NCBI RefSeq assembly: GCF_023703085.1
Contig: NZ_JAMQJY010000001.1
Span: forward strand, 2,676,629-2,740,628
Direction of reading: 5' to 3'
Length of the DNA stretch: 64,000 bases
Origin: Alkalicoccobacillus plakortidis
Lineage (GTDB): Bacteria; Bacillota; Bacilli; Bacillales; Bacillaceae_D
Shown here one piece after another: positions 46,401-55,644 of this stretch. How positions within the stretch are numbered: position 1 is the stretch's first letter; each line of letters begins with the position of its first letter. The notes beneath the pieces are model-generated. The model searched no databases and was not told where the DNA came from. It worked only from the letters and a program-made list of their open reading frames with translations. The translations under genes and the position numbers were made by a program.

Positions 46401-47022
46401 CATACGTGGAGCGGGGAATCTACTCGGTGCACAGCAGCATGGATTTATTGAATCTGTTGGATTTGACTTATACTCGCAAATGCTAAAAGAAGCTATTGAG
46501 GAGCGTAAGGGAGAAAAACCAAAAGAGCCACCATTCCAGATGGAACTGGATGTGAATATTGATGCGTATATTCCAGAGTCCTACATTACAGATGCCAAAC
46601 AGAAGATTGAAATGTATAAACGCTTTAAAGGCATTGAGGCAGTGAAGGAACTACAGGATCTGAAGGACGAGATGTTTGACCGTTTTGGTGAATATCCACG
46701 AGAGGTAAGCGACTTAATCCGCTTAACTAAGATCAAATTAATTGGTGATTCCGAACGGATTGAGAAAATAAATGAGAGCAAAGATCAGGTTACCGTCTTG
46801 CTTACAGAGGAAAGCTCCGAACGAATGGATGGGAGTAAACTATTTGACCTCGTGAACAAATTAGGTCGAGAGGTTTCACTCGGTACAGAAGGAAAGAAAA
46901 TAAAGATTGTGATCAAAACAAGACAGCTTTCAAGCGAACAGCTGTTAGATATATTAGAAAAAGCAGTAGATGCCATTCCGCGTTCCAAAAAGAAGAAAAA
47001 GGCAGCTTCTCCAGCATCTTAA
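43479..47022 (+). CDS. mfd: Transcription-repair coupling factor Mfd, frameshifted
   Basis: Mfd removes RNA polymerase stalled at lesions and recruits UvrA. Visible parts are the UvrB-like N-terminal region, the RNA-polymerase-interacting CarD-like domain (GDLIVHTNHGIGKYLG), the translocase with Walker A GDVGYGKTEVA and box II DEEQRFG, motif VI QIRGRVGRSNR, and the C-terminal TRCF domain. The frame breaks near 44718-44723 (GTTTGG); removing one T yields VLFVGTKERADRL and exactly 1181 codons. Here the pentamer GCTGG is not clearly involved, unlike most other breaks in the window. Confidence 0.95.
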
Positions 47023-47179
47023 CTTTCGAAAAATGGATGAGTGACTCAAGGCACTGAAACAAATTCATAAATTGGGGAATAGTTCTTATTTATAGACAAA
47101 TACTACCTGTAACCCGAACTTGATTTTGTTGCCAAAAGTGTCCAGGGATTACACCATTGAAAGTGAGGAAACAAACAAC

Positions 47180-47716
47180 ATGAAAGCTACTGGAATTGTA
47201 AGACGTATTGATGATTTGGGCAGAGTTGTTATTCCAAAGGAGATCAGAAGAACCTTAAGAATTCGCGAAGGTGATCCATTAGAGATCTTTGTTGATCGAG
47301 ATGGTGAAGTCATTCTGAAGAAATACTCACCAATCTCTGAGCTGGGTGATTTTGCTAAAGAATATGCAGAGGCATTGTATGGAAGCTTGAACCACCATGT
47401 CCTTATATCAGATCGTGATACCTTTATTGCTGTTTCAGGTGCCTCTAAAAAAGAATTTGCTAATAAAGCGATTGGTGAAGTAGTTGAGACCGCTATGACA
47501 CAAAGAAAAACCAAGGTAGAATCCAATCCAGGTGAATATAATCTAGTCAGTGAGCATCATGATGATTATAAGGGATATGTCATTGCTCCAATTATTGCAA
47601 ACGGAGATCCAATTGGTACGGTCATTATCTTTAGTAAGGAACAAACACTTAATGGAATACTTGAACAGAAAATGGCTGAAACGGCTGCTAGCTTCTTAGC
47701 GAGACAGATGGAATAG
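47180..47716 (+). CDS. spoVT: Stage V sporulation transcriptional regulator SpoVT
   Basis: A 178-residue AbrB-family regulator that tunes sigma-G genes in the forespore. The N-terminal swapped-hairpin domain (MKATGIVRRIDDLGRVVIPK) is followed by a GAF-like domain (about residues 55-178). It shares the DNA-binding fold of the AbrB encoded at 19731-20015. The start at 47180 has AAGTGAGGAA upstream; the longer in-frame start is rejected. Confidence 0.96.
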   Translation: MKATGIVRRIDDLGRVVIPKEIRRTLRIREGDPLEIFVDRDGEVILKKYSPISELGDFAKEYAEALYGSLNHHVLISDRDTFIAVSGASKKEFANKAIGEVVETAMTQRKTKVESNPGEYNLVSEHHDDYKGYVIAPIIANGDPIGTVIIFSKEQTLNGILEQKMAETAASFLARQME

Positions 47717-47717
47717 C

Positions 47718-47769
47718 AAAAAAGAACCGTTCTCTACTTGGATATACCAGTAGAGAACGGTCTTTTTTT
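47718..47769. terminator. Bidirectional terminator between spoVT and murG paralogue
   Basis: ACCGTTCTCTACT pairs with AGTAGAGAACGGT; A and T runs flank the stem, so both convergent genes can use it. Confidence 0.9.
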
Positions 47770-48836
47770 ATGATGAGGTATGTTTATTCATTTCCGATAA
47801 AATCACACTAATCGCATCCGTCTCCTGAGAGTCGGCCATTTTTTGCTTAAAGCTTACCTCGTTATCTTTTAGTTGAATAAGATGATTTAGAATGGCTTCT
47901 TTTGAAAGGTCTTCTTCTTCCAATGTTAAGCTATATCCTTTTTTCTCAAAGGATTTGGCATTTAAAATTTGATCGCCTCGGCTTTGGGCACGTGACAATG
48001 GAATAATAAGCATTGGTTTTTTTAAGGCTAGAAATTCAAAGATTGCATTTGATCCACCACGTGTGACGACATAGCTTGTCGCAGCTAGAATGTCAGATAG
48101 CTCATCATGTACATACTCAAATTGCTTATACCCACTTTTGCCTTCAAGGCTAGGATCAAGGTGACCCTTTCCACATAAGTGAACAATCTGAAAGCGTGTC
48201 AAAAGTTCTGGTAATGCCTCGCGTACCGCTTCATTTACGGCCTTAGAACCTAAGCTTCCGCCCATAATAGTGAGGACAGGTATGCTTGAGTGAAAGCCAA
48301 GAAAGTCCAGACCGCGCCCAGCATCGCCTTCAAATAGTTCTTTACGAATAGGAGAGCCAATTGCCTTTGTTTTATCAGCTTGGAAAATGAGCAGCTGCTT
48401 CATCAAAGGATGTAAAAATTCTTGTTGTAAATCGCTGAGCAAGCTTATTGGCAAGTCCTGGCGTTAAATCACTTTCGTGTAAAAAGACGGGAATCTTTAA
48501 GCTTGAGGCAGCAATAACCACGGGTACGGTTACAAAACCACCCTTTGAAAACACAAGATCAGGCTTTTGTTTTTTTAGTACCTTTCGTGCATCAAGAATC
48601 CCTTTTAACACACGAAAAGCGTCTGTTGCGTTTTTTAGGTCAATGTAACGACGTAGTTTTCCACTCGAAATGGAATGATATGGTACGGACGTACGGCTAA
48701 TTAATTCTTTTTCAATACCTGTATGAGAACCAATATAGGAAATGTCCCATTCGTTTTGATTAAGTTGATCCATGATGGCGATATTAGGAGTGACGTGTCC
48801 AGCGGATCCGCCACCAGTAAAGACGATTTTTTTCAT
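47768..48836 (-). CDS. MurG-like UDP-GlcNAc glycosyltransferase, frameshifted
   Basis: GT28-family enzyme like MurG, which adds GlcNAc to lipid I. Conserved elements are [16 protein letters not shown] at the N-terminus, [28 protein letters not shown], and in the C-domain [14 protein letters not shown] and [14 protein letters not shown]. The frame fails at GCTTGG 48378-48383 (plus-strand text); GCTGG gives [16 protein letters not shown] and 356 codons. B. subtilis keeps its murG in the division cluster, so this is probably a second copy, of the murG2 kind seen in some bacilli, next to a flippase-like gene. Confidence 0.87.
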
Positions 48837-49017
48837 TTGAATTTCTCCTTATGCCACTCATCTGAGCAGGCGTTATCAAGAACAGCATATGGATGCTGTA
48901 CCTCTTCACTTTACTTGAATTCCGTGTTCAGCTCAACCTTAGGATTAGCCATAGATGGCGATTTCGTGTGAAATTGAGTATGATAGAGACAGGTATCTAC
49001 TGTTAGGAGGAAGGCGC

Positions 49018-50614
49018 TTGAATACAGAAGTGAATCGAGGGAAATCATTCCTTGGAGGCGCCGTTTTATTATCTGCCGCAGCTCTTTTGACAAAAATCAT
49101 TAGTGCCGGTTATCGTATTCCATATCAAAATATGGCAGGCGACTTAGGGTTTTATGTATACCAGGCAAATCTATCCGTTTTATGGTTTTATGGCCATTGT
49201 TTCGCTATATGGATTTCCGATTGTTCTGTCGAGACAGCTCGCAGAGAACAATCAAGATGTAAAAGCAACAACAGGTCTGTACTTTGTAGGATTATTATTA
49301 TTCTCTATTGTAGCCGTTGTGCTGATGGTGGGTTTGGCTCCATGGCTTGCTGTGTGGATGGGTGATCCCGCTTTAACAGATGTCTTACGAGTGACTGGAT
49401 TTTCATTTTTATTCTTACCCTTTTTAAGTGTGGCAAGAGGTGCGACCCAAGGCCAGAGAGAGATGCTACCAACTGCTGTTTCGAATGTAGGGGAACAGCT
49501 AGTGCGAGTGACGGCCATTTTGCTTATTACATATCTACTCATGAAAACAAGTGCAGATGCCTATCAATTAGGATCTGGAGCGATATATGGCTCGTTACTT
49601 GGTAGCTTTACAGGAGTCATTATCTTATTTGCGTATATGAAAAAGATGCAAATTTCACTTGGGATTAACGAATTAAAGAAATTCACATTAAGGAACGCGA
49701 TAAATCGAATCGGCTCACTTTTAGCACAAAGTGTGTTTATCTGTATGAACGCTCTTGTACTGATCTTTTTCCAGTTTGTTGATGTCTTCTCAATGATTCA
49801 TTTACTGCAGAATTTTGGAGTCAGCGAAATGGAAGCTTATCAGCTTAAAGGCATTTATGATCGAGGGCAACCACTCATTCAATTAGGCACTATTTTGGCA
49901 ACAACACTTGCTTTGGCGATTGTTCCTGCGATGGCACAGGCGAGGGCTGAGAAAAATAGCAAAGCGGTTCTCGGTTTTCAGGATATGGCTCTTAGACTGG
50001 CGCTGTTAATAGGTGGAGCCGCAACAATTGGACTTGTGGTTATTATGGACCCACTGAACCATATGCTGTTTACGGATCAACAAGGTACAACGTTCTTGCG
50101 AGTACTTGTGCTCTCGATTGCGCCATGCTCTGTTTACTTAACAGCTGCAGCCATATTACAAGGCTATGGAAGCATTCGAGTACCGGCTATCATTATAGGG
50201 ATCGGTCTTGTTTTAAAATTGCTTGCCAATGTTGTATTGATTCCAATGTATGGAGCAACAGGTGCAGCCGCTGCTTCGACCATAGCTTTCACCGTGATGG
50301 CGTGTCTTGGTCTCTATTTTATTAAACAAGTATCTGGCAAGCTATGGAGACATACCATGCCGTATCTAGCGTTGCTAATTACCCTTATTTTGTTGACGAT
50401 AGTGACGACTATATGCGCTTGGTTCATTTCAGACTGGATAGGTACTGGACAAAGGCGACTGGTTGATACAGGAACGGCACTAGCTATTAGTGGAGTTGGT
50501 GGATTGGTTGTTCTTATTTGTTTGATTCGCTTACCGATCTTTACTGCGAGAGAGTGGGAGCAGGTACCAAAGTTAAAGAAGCTACGAGCGATCTTCACAA
50601 GTAGGAAGGAATGA
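49018..50614 (+). CDS. yabM: Polysaccharide/lipid flippase family protein (YabM/SpoVB-like, MATE-MurJ superfamily), frameshifted
   Basis: A multi-spanning membrane protein of the MurJ/SpoVB group, about 14 helices. It starts at TTG 49018 after TAGGAGGAAG with GKSFLGGAVLLSAAALLTKI, the typical N-terminal helix. The frame changes at CCAGGC 49161-49166; CCAGC gives FYVYQQIYPFYGFMAIVSLYG and 532 codons. Members translocate lipid-linked sugars, including lipid II. It lies opposite a MurG-like gene, suggesting a shared role in cell-envelope or spore-wall glycan assembly. Confidence 0.9.
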
Positions 50615-50622
50615 ATGAATAA

Positions 50623-52080
50623 ATGGGAAAAATATATGTAATAGGACTTGGCGCGGGGGATTTAGATCAAATGCCATTAGGGCTTTACCGGCATATTAAA
50701 GAAACCAAATCCCTTTTCGTACGTACAGAAGATCATCCTGTCTTAAAGGAATTAGCAAATGAGGGACTTACGTGGACGTCATTTGATGATGTGTATGAAA
50801 GCCATGATCAATTCGAGGCTGTGTATGAAGAAATTGCAGAGATCTTATTTAAACAAGCGGGAAAATCGGACATTACATACGCTGTTCCGGGGCATCCTTT
50901 TGTAGCAGAACGCACGATCCAGCTATTAGTAAAGCAAGCAGAAGCGCGTCTCGTAGAGCTTCAGTTTCTTGGTGGGACTAGCTTTCTTGATTCTATGTAT
51001 ACGGCTCTTCAGATTGATCCGATTGAAGGCAGCCAAATTCTCGACGGCACAAGTTTTAAACGGGATGAATTCCAACTAACCCAGCACCTCATTATTGTTC
51101 AGGTGTATGACGCAATGATTGCCTCAGAAGTGAAGCTGACCTTAATGGAGAGGTTGCCTGATGAATATGAAGTCGTTGTTGCGACAGCGCTTGGCTCCTC
51201 TGAAGAAAGTTTACTACGTGTTCCGTTACATGAGCTGGATCGAGTGACAACACTAAACAACCTAACGGCAGTATACGTGCCACCTGTACAAGACGACACG
51301 TTATTAAGAGAAGAATTCTCGACTTTAAGACAGGTTATTGCTACACTTCGAGGACCAAATGGCTGCCCATGGGATAAAAAACAAACACATGAGTCGTTAA
51401 AACCTTATTTAATTGAGGAATCCTATGAGGTGCTTGATGCAATCGATCATGAAGATGACGATCATCTCGTTGAAGAGCTAGGAGATGTTCTGCTACAAGT
51501 GATGTTACATGCCCAAATTGGTGAGGATGCGGGTTGGTTTTCAATTCAAGACGTACTCGCATCCGTGACAAATAAAATGGTGCGCAGACATCCTCATGTT
51601 TTTGGAGAGGTAGTTGCTGATACCGCAGAAGAAGTCGTGAGTAACTGGGATGCGATTAAGCAGCAAGAAAAAGGGAAAAAGGATGCCGGTCGACTATCAG
51701 GTATTCCAAAAGGTCTTCCAGGTTTAATGAAAGCTATCTCCTTGCAAAAAGCTGCAGCTAAGGTAGGTTTTGATTGGACAGAAGCAGAGCCTATTTGGAG
51801 TAAACTAGATGAAGAGCTTGAGGAGTTTAAAGCAGAGCTTACTCATGGTGATAGGCAGAAGATGGAGCAGGAGCTTGGTGATGTACTGTTTACGCTTGCA
51901 AATGTAGCTCGTTTTTATAAAATTGATGCAGAGCAAGCTATTGCTTCAACAAATACTAAGTTTCAGAGACGCTTTGAGTATATGGAAGATAGCATAAGTA
52001 ATAATGGAAAGCAGATGCAAGACCTACGTATAGATGAGCTTGAAGCGATCTGGAAGGAAAGTAAAAAATACGATAAATAA
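50623..52080 (+). CDS. yabN: Fused tetrapyrrole-methylase-like and MazG nucleotide pyrophosphohydrolase
   Basis: A 485-residue two-domain protein. Residues 1 to about 225 form a SAM-dependent tetrapyrrole-methylase-like domain (KIYVIGLGAGDLDQMPLG, TYAVPGHPFVAE). Residues about 245-485 form a MazG domain with CPWDKKQTHESLKPYLIEE, EELGDVLLQ and a second EQELGDVLFTLAN. MazG proteins hydrolyse non-canonical NTPs. It begins 8 bases after yabM and is followed by rqcP. Confidence 0.94.
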   Translation: MGKIYVIGLGAGDLDQMPLGLYRHIKETKSLFVRTEDHPVLKELANEGLTWTSFDDVYESHDQFEAVYEEIAEILFKQAGKSDITYAVPGHPFVAERTIQLLVKQAEARLVELQFLGGTSFLDSMYTALQIDPIEGSQILDGTSFKRDEFQLTQHLIIVQVYDAMIASEVKLTLMERLPDEYEVVVATALGSSEESLLRVPLHELDRVTTLNNLTAVYVPPVQDDTLLREEFSTLRQVIATLRGPNGCPWDKKQTHESLKPYLIEESYEVLDAIDHEDDDHLVEELGDVLLQVMLHAQIGEDAGWFSIQDVLASVTNKMVRRHPHVFGEVVADTAEEVVSNWDAIKQQEKGKKDAGRLSGIPKGLPGLMKAISLQKAAAKVGFDWTEAEPIWSKLDEELEEFKAELTHGDRQKMEQELGDVLFTLANVARFYKIDAEQAIASTNTKFQRRFEYMEDSISNNGKQMQDLRIDELEAIWKESKKYDK

Positions 52081-52092
52081 AGGAGAATAACT

Positions 52093-52353
52093 ATGAGACT
52101 AGATAAATTTCTAAAAGTATCAAGACTGATTAAAAGAAGGACCCTTGCAAAAGAAGTATGTGACCAAGGCAGAATTACGATTAACGGGAACCAAGCGAAA
52201 GCAGGTTCAGATGTAAAAGCAGGGGACGAGCTTGTTGTTCGTTTTGGCCAGAAGCTAGTCACGGTCAGCATTAATGAAGTGAGAGAAACCAGCCGTAAGG
52301 ACGACGCTGATAACATGTATACAATCGTAAAAGAAGAGCCGGTGAACGGATGA
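52093..52353 (+). CDS. rqcP: S4-domain ribosome-associated quality control protein RqcP
   Basis: RqcP (YabO) binds stalled 50S subunits and works with RqcH to add alanine tails. The 86-residue S4 domain reads MRLDKFLKVSRLIKRRTLAK and GRITINGNQAKAGSDVK. AAAGGAG precedes ATG 52093. In B. subtilis yabP, yabQ and divIC follow; here a HAD phosphatase overlaps by 4 bases, so the conserved block ends here. Confidence 0.95.
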   Translation: MRLDKFLKVSRLIKRRTLAKEVCDQGRITINGNQAKAGSDVKAGDELVVRFGQKLVTVSINEVRETSRKDDADNMYTIVKEEPVNG

Positions 52354-52992
52354 TGAAGGCTTTTATTTTTGATATGGACGGTGTCATCGTGAATAGTGAA
52401 CCTCAGCATATTGAGGTCGAAATTGCGACTGCAGCCCGTTACGGGGCAACGATCACGGAGGATGATCTCTCCAAGTATATGGGGATGGTCAGTCCCGAGA
52501 TGTGGAGTCGCGTTAAGAAAGAGCACGGTTTGAATGGTGAATTAGAAGAAATTCTTGAACACCAAATCACAGAAAAGCTGAAACGCTTAAAAGAATCTGA
52601 TCTTGAACCGATCAAAGGAATACCAGCATTAATGAAGAAACTCTCAGAGCGAGACGTTCCAATGGCTGTAGCCTCTTCGTCCCCACGTGTTTATATAGAA
52701 GCAGTCCTTACTAAATTTGGCATTCTAGATCAGTTTGTTTCTATTATTAGTGGAGAAGAAGTGGAGCAAGGTAAACCAGGCACCGCATATCTACTTAGAA
52801 ACGGCGTCGGTACTTGGTGTAGATCCAAAGGATTGTGTGGTACTCGAGGATTCACACAATGGTGTGCGCTCAGCAAAAGCTGCAGGCATGACATGTATCG
52901 GTTATTTGGCACCGGATGCAGGTAGCCAGGATTTAGCGCAGGCGGACACAATTGTTCACTCAATAGACGAGATCGAACCAGATCATTATTAA
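52350..52992 (+). CDS. HAD family phosphatase (beta-phosphoglucomutase-like), frameshifted
   Basis: A 213-residue HAD subfamily IA hydrolase. Motif I is FIFDMDGVIVNSEP, motif II is AVASSSPR, motif III lysine is in GKPAPHIYLE and motif IV is VVLEDSHNGVRSAKAAGM. The frame breaks at CCAGGC 52776-52781; CCAGC gives GKPAPHIYLETASVLGVDP and 214 codons. The substrate is unknown. The ATG overlaps the rqcP stop, so translation is coupled. Confidence 0.9.
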
Positions 52993-53016
52993 AAGCACAG
53001 CCGAGGAGGTATGCAT

Positions 53017-53448
53017 ATGTTGCCGCATCTATTTGGATCTGTGCACCTGCTTTTTTACAAGGACAATGAAGTCCTACTGCTACAAAGGCAGAATACAGGA
53101 TTTGAAGATGGAAATTGGAGTGTAGTTGCAGGCAAAATTGATCCAAATGAGGATATGTTAACAGCTGTGCAGCGAGAAGCAAAAGAAGAAATAGGTGTAG
53201 ACATTCAGCGCCAAGACATAGAGGTTGCAGGCGTTTTGCATCGATTATCAGGCGAATTAAATTGGGTCGATTTCTTTGTGAGAATAACCAAATGGGAAGG
53301 CTCACCTTTTAATGCAGAGCCTGAAAAAAGCTCAGCACTTGAATGGTTCCCTATAAATCAGATGCCAGAAAATACAATTCAATATGTAAAAGATGCAATC
53401 GAAAAAGAAGACATCCACATGTGGTATGACAGCGACGGTTGGACCTAG
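53017..53448 (+). CDS. Nudix hydrolase
   Basis: A 143-residue Nudix protein. The box spans about residues 39-61 in the pattern G-x5-E-x7-REAKEEIGV, with the Gly in AGKIDPNED. It hydrolyses a nucleoside-diphosphate-linked substrate that cannot be named. GAGGAGGT at 53003-53010 lies too close to ATG 53011, so the second ATG at 53017 is preferred. Likely cotranscribed with the HAD gene. Confidence 0.9.
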   Translation: MLPHLFGSVHLLFYKDNEVLLLQRQNTGFEDGNWSVVAGKIDPNEDMLTAVQREAKEEIGVDIQRQDIEVAGVLHRLSGELNWVDFFVRITKWEGSPFNAEPEKSSALEWFPINQMPENTIQYVKDAIEKEDIHMWYDSDGWT

Positions 53449-53475
53449 ACCATTATTATGAAAGGAGTTCTCCTC

Positions 53476-54012
53476 GTGAAAATAGGATTAGTCAGGCATT
53501 TTAAAGTAACAAGAGGGTATCCCGAGCATCGTTTGATATCTAGTAGCGATCTGATTAGATGGGTCAAAGAATATGATGAATCCGAAGTAGAGGAGAATTC
53601 TGTTGATCTAGGTTCCGTGAATTGGAAGAGCTGTTATTCAAGTGATTTGCCGCGAGCTCGTACAACAGCAGAAACAATTTATTCAGGTGAGATTAATGAA
53701 ACAAATAAGCTAAGGGAAATTAACTTGGTTCCGCCCTTTAAGGCATCATTCCGTTTGCCACTTTTTCTACACCTAATTATGATACGACTCGCGTGGCTCT
53801 TTAAACACTCTTCTCAACCTGAAAACAAATATGAGACTAAAAAGCGATTAGATGATGTGATTGCGCAAGCAGAAGCAGAAGGGAAAGATTGTCTCATTGT
53901 TAGCCATGGTGGTGTAATGGATATTATGCGAAAAAACTTACGCAAACGAGGGTATAAAGGTCCATACTTTAAAGTTCCAACTAACGGGAAGTTGTACTTA
54001 TTTGAGAAGTAG
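53476..54012 (+). CDS. Histidine phosphatase family protein
   Basis: A 178-residue protein of the phosphoglycerate-mutase-like superfamily. The catalytic-site text is GLVRHFKV, where the common RHG is RHF, with the second arginine in SSDLPRARTTAE and the second histidine in LIVSHGGVMD. A hydrophobic stretch lies around residues 97-112 (LPLFLHLIMIRLAWLF). GTG 53476 follows AAAGGAG; the ATG at 53458 overlaps that site. Substrate unknown. Confidence 0.85.
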   Translation: MKIGLVRHFKVTRGYPEHRLISSSDLIRWVKEYDESEVEENSVDLGSVNWKSCYSSDLPRARTTAETIYSGEINETNKLREINLVPPFKASFRLPLFLHLIMIRLAWLFKHSSQPENKYETKKRLDDVIAQAEAEGKDCLIVSHGGVMDIMRKNLRKRGYKGPYFKVPTNGKLYLFEK

Positions 54013-54117
54013 AAATCGATGTTTGGGATCTTTAAGGTCGCTTTCTGGATGTCTGGCCGACTCCTCATAATGTAGGAACGGGTAGTTATCCCCTCTCCTA
54101 AACGAGTCCGGCGTACG

Positions 54118-54225
54118 CTATTCATTTATATATTTCTCCATTTGTTTTTCCAGCCGAGCTAATCTCCTGTGTACAGCAATAAACATAGGTGCATATGCAA
54201 TCATGATGATAATCAATAGACCCAT
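54118..54225 (-). CDS. Small single-span membrane protein, 35 residues
   Basis: On the minus strand ATG 54225 is preceded by an excellent AAAGGGAGGATAAC ribosome site. The peptide has a hydrophobic helix (GLLIIIMIAYAPMFIAV) followed by a basic-acidic amphipathic tail (HRRLARLEKQMEKYINE). This helix-plus-charged-tail layout is typical of small membrane regulators in bacilli. No family recognised. It sits between the histidine phosphatase and the yitT terminator. The stretch 54013-54117 and the sequence between 54226 and 54294 show no other gene. Confidence 0.6.
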   Translation of the reverse strand: MGLLIIIMIAYAPMFIAVHRRLARLEKQMEKYINE

Positions 54226-54294
54226 TGTTATCCTCCCTTTATTCGGTTTCCTTATGATTCGCCACATTATTCAGGAACCCTTTTTCTGATAAAC

Positions 54295-54352
54295 AAAAAA
54301 TCCGAGCAATCGTGTCAATGTCATCGCATTGACAGAACTGCTCGGATTTTTT
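54295..54352. terminator. Strong terminator, yitT side
   Basis: AAAAAATCCGAGCA pairs with TGCTCGGATTTTTT and encloses a second hairpin (TGTCAATG / CATTGACA). It is oriented to serve the leftward yitT-like gene and could work both ways. Confidence 0.9.
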
Positions 54353-54378
54353 AATTTTAGACGATGTCCATTCATGTA

Positions 54379-54999
54379 TTATTTCGAAAGCGAGGCCTGA
54401 CGTGTCAGGACAAACTCCTTTTTCACTGCAGGTTTCTTTGTGGCATAACCGTTTTTGTAATAGCTTATTACTCTCGAGGTTACGGCAATAGATAATACGG
54501 AAAAGAATCCTTTGATGAATCCAATCGTATATAGGCTTGTGAGTACAACCATTAAATCAAAGACAAAGTTTGTTTTACCTGGATCAAAACCATAACGCTT
54601 TTGCAGAAATAAAGCTAAAATGTTTGAACCACCAAGGGATGCACTATTTTTAAACAATAAACTCAGGCCAATTCCGATAACAAATCCACCGGCTATAGCG
54701 CCTGCCCAATATGGAATTGAGAATGCGGGTAACCAAGTATCAATTCCTGTTAGCAGTGACAACATCGTAACAGATAACATCGTCGTCACAGTAAAGGACA
54801 GCCCCATTCTGAGCATTGAGAACAGATAAAATGGGATGTTAATGAGAAAAAACACGAACGAAAACGGTAGATGTGAGAGGTAAGCAATACTGAGTGATAG
54901 GCCTGCAGTTCCACCAGTTACTAGATCTGAGTGTTTAAGAATTACCACACCAAAAGCGGCTAATAAACAGCCAATAAAAATCAAGGTCCAACGCTTCAT
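54379..54999 (-). CDS. YitT family membrane protein
   Basis: A 206-residue protein with five to six hydrophobic segments and the YitT/YqfU hallmark DLVTGGTAGLSL near residue 26-37 and SLGGSNILAL later. The family is DUF161; the usual C-terminal DUF2179 domain is absent, so this is the short form. Function unknown; transport has been proposed for relatives. ATG 54999 has GGAAGGAGCG upstream, better than the ATG at 55023. Divergent from the Lrp-type regulator, which may control it. Confidence 0.82.
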   Translation of the reverse strand: MKRWTLIFIGCLLAAFGVVILKHSDLVTGGTAGLSLSIAYLSHLPFSFVFFLINIPFYLFSMLRMGLSFTVTTMLSVTMLSLLTGIDTWLPAFSIPYWAGAIAGGFVIGIGLSLLFKNSASLGGSNILALFLQKRYGFDPGKTNFVFDLMVVLTSLYTIGFIKGFFSVLSIAVTSRVISYYKNGYATKKPAVKKEFVLTRQASLSK

Positions 55000-55152
55000 A
55001 TGATTGTCGCTCCTTCCGAACATTTTCTTCTATTATTAGAATATCGAAAAGAGAAGGATTCGCGCATAATACTATGAAGGAATATCTAACAAAAACCCTG
55101 TATTTTGAAGTCATTTAAACTATAATGATACTAAAATGAAGGAGGAGAGAGA

Positions 55153-55584
55153 TTGGACACTATAGATCGGAAAATTATCATGGCTATTCAAGAGGACTCA
55201 CGAATGACAGTTAGTGAGCTTTCCAAACGATTGGCACTAAGCCGTCCAAGTACAGCAGAACGTTTGGTTAGACTAAAGGAGAAAGGAATTATTGAAGCGT
55301 TTACAGCTAGAATTTCCCTTACTGCGATTGGTAGAGACATGATGCTGATTATTCAAGTGGGAGCATTAAAGGTGTCAATTCATGAGTTTGAGGCTATGAT
55401 ACAAAAAGAAGAATCAATCATTGAGTGTCATCGAGTAACAGGTGAAGTCAGCTACTTTTTAAAAGCAGCAGTGAGTGATATGAATAGTATGACCATGTTA
55501 ATTGATCGGCTGATCCCGTTTGGGAACATTAATACATCCACTGTCCTTACCTCTCCTGTTCCATATCGGGTTATTTCTCCTTGA
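55153..55584 (+). CDS. Lrp/AsnC family transcriptional regulator
   Basis: A 143-residue regulator with an N-terminal helix-turn-helix (MTVSELSKRLALSRPSTAERLVRLK, split here as MTVSELSKR and SRPSTAERL) and a C-terminal ligand-binding (RAM) domain with ECHRVTGEVSYFLK. TTG 55153 follows GAAGGAGGAGAG. It is divergently transcribed from the yitT-like gene across a 153-base gap, a usual arrangement for a local regulator and its target. Confidence 0.9.
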   Translation: MDTIDRKIIMAIQEDSRMTVSELSKRLALSRPSTAERLVRLKEKGIIEAFTARISLTAIGRDMMLIIQVGALKVSIHEFEAMIQKEESIIECHRVTGEVSYFLKAAVSDMNSMTMLIDRLIPFGNINTSTVLTSPVPYRVISP

Positions 55585-55644
55585 TTAAAAGGAAATACTC
55601 GTATCGTTGTAGAATACATAAGACAATCAGAAAGGGTGTTTAAT

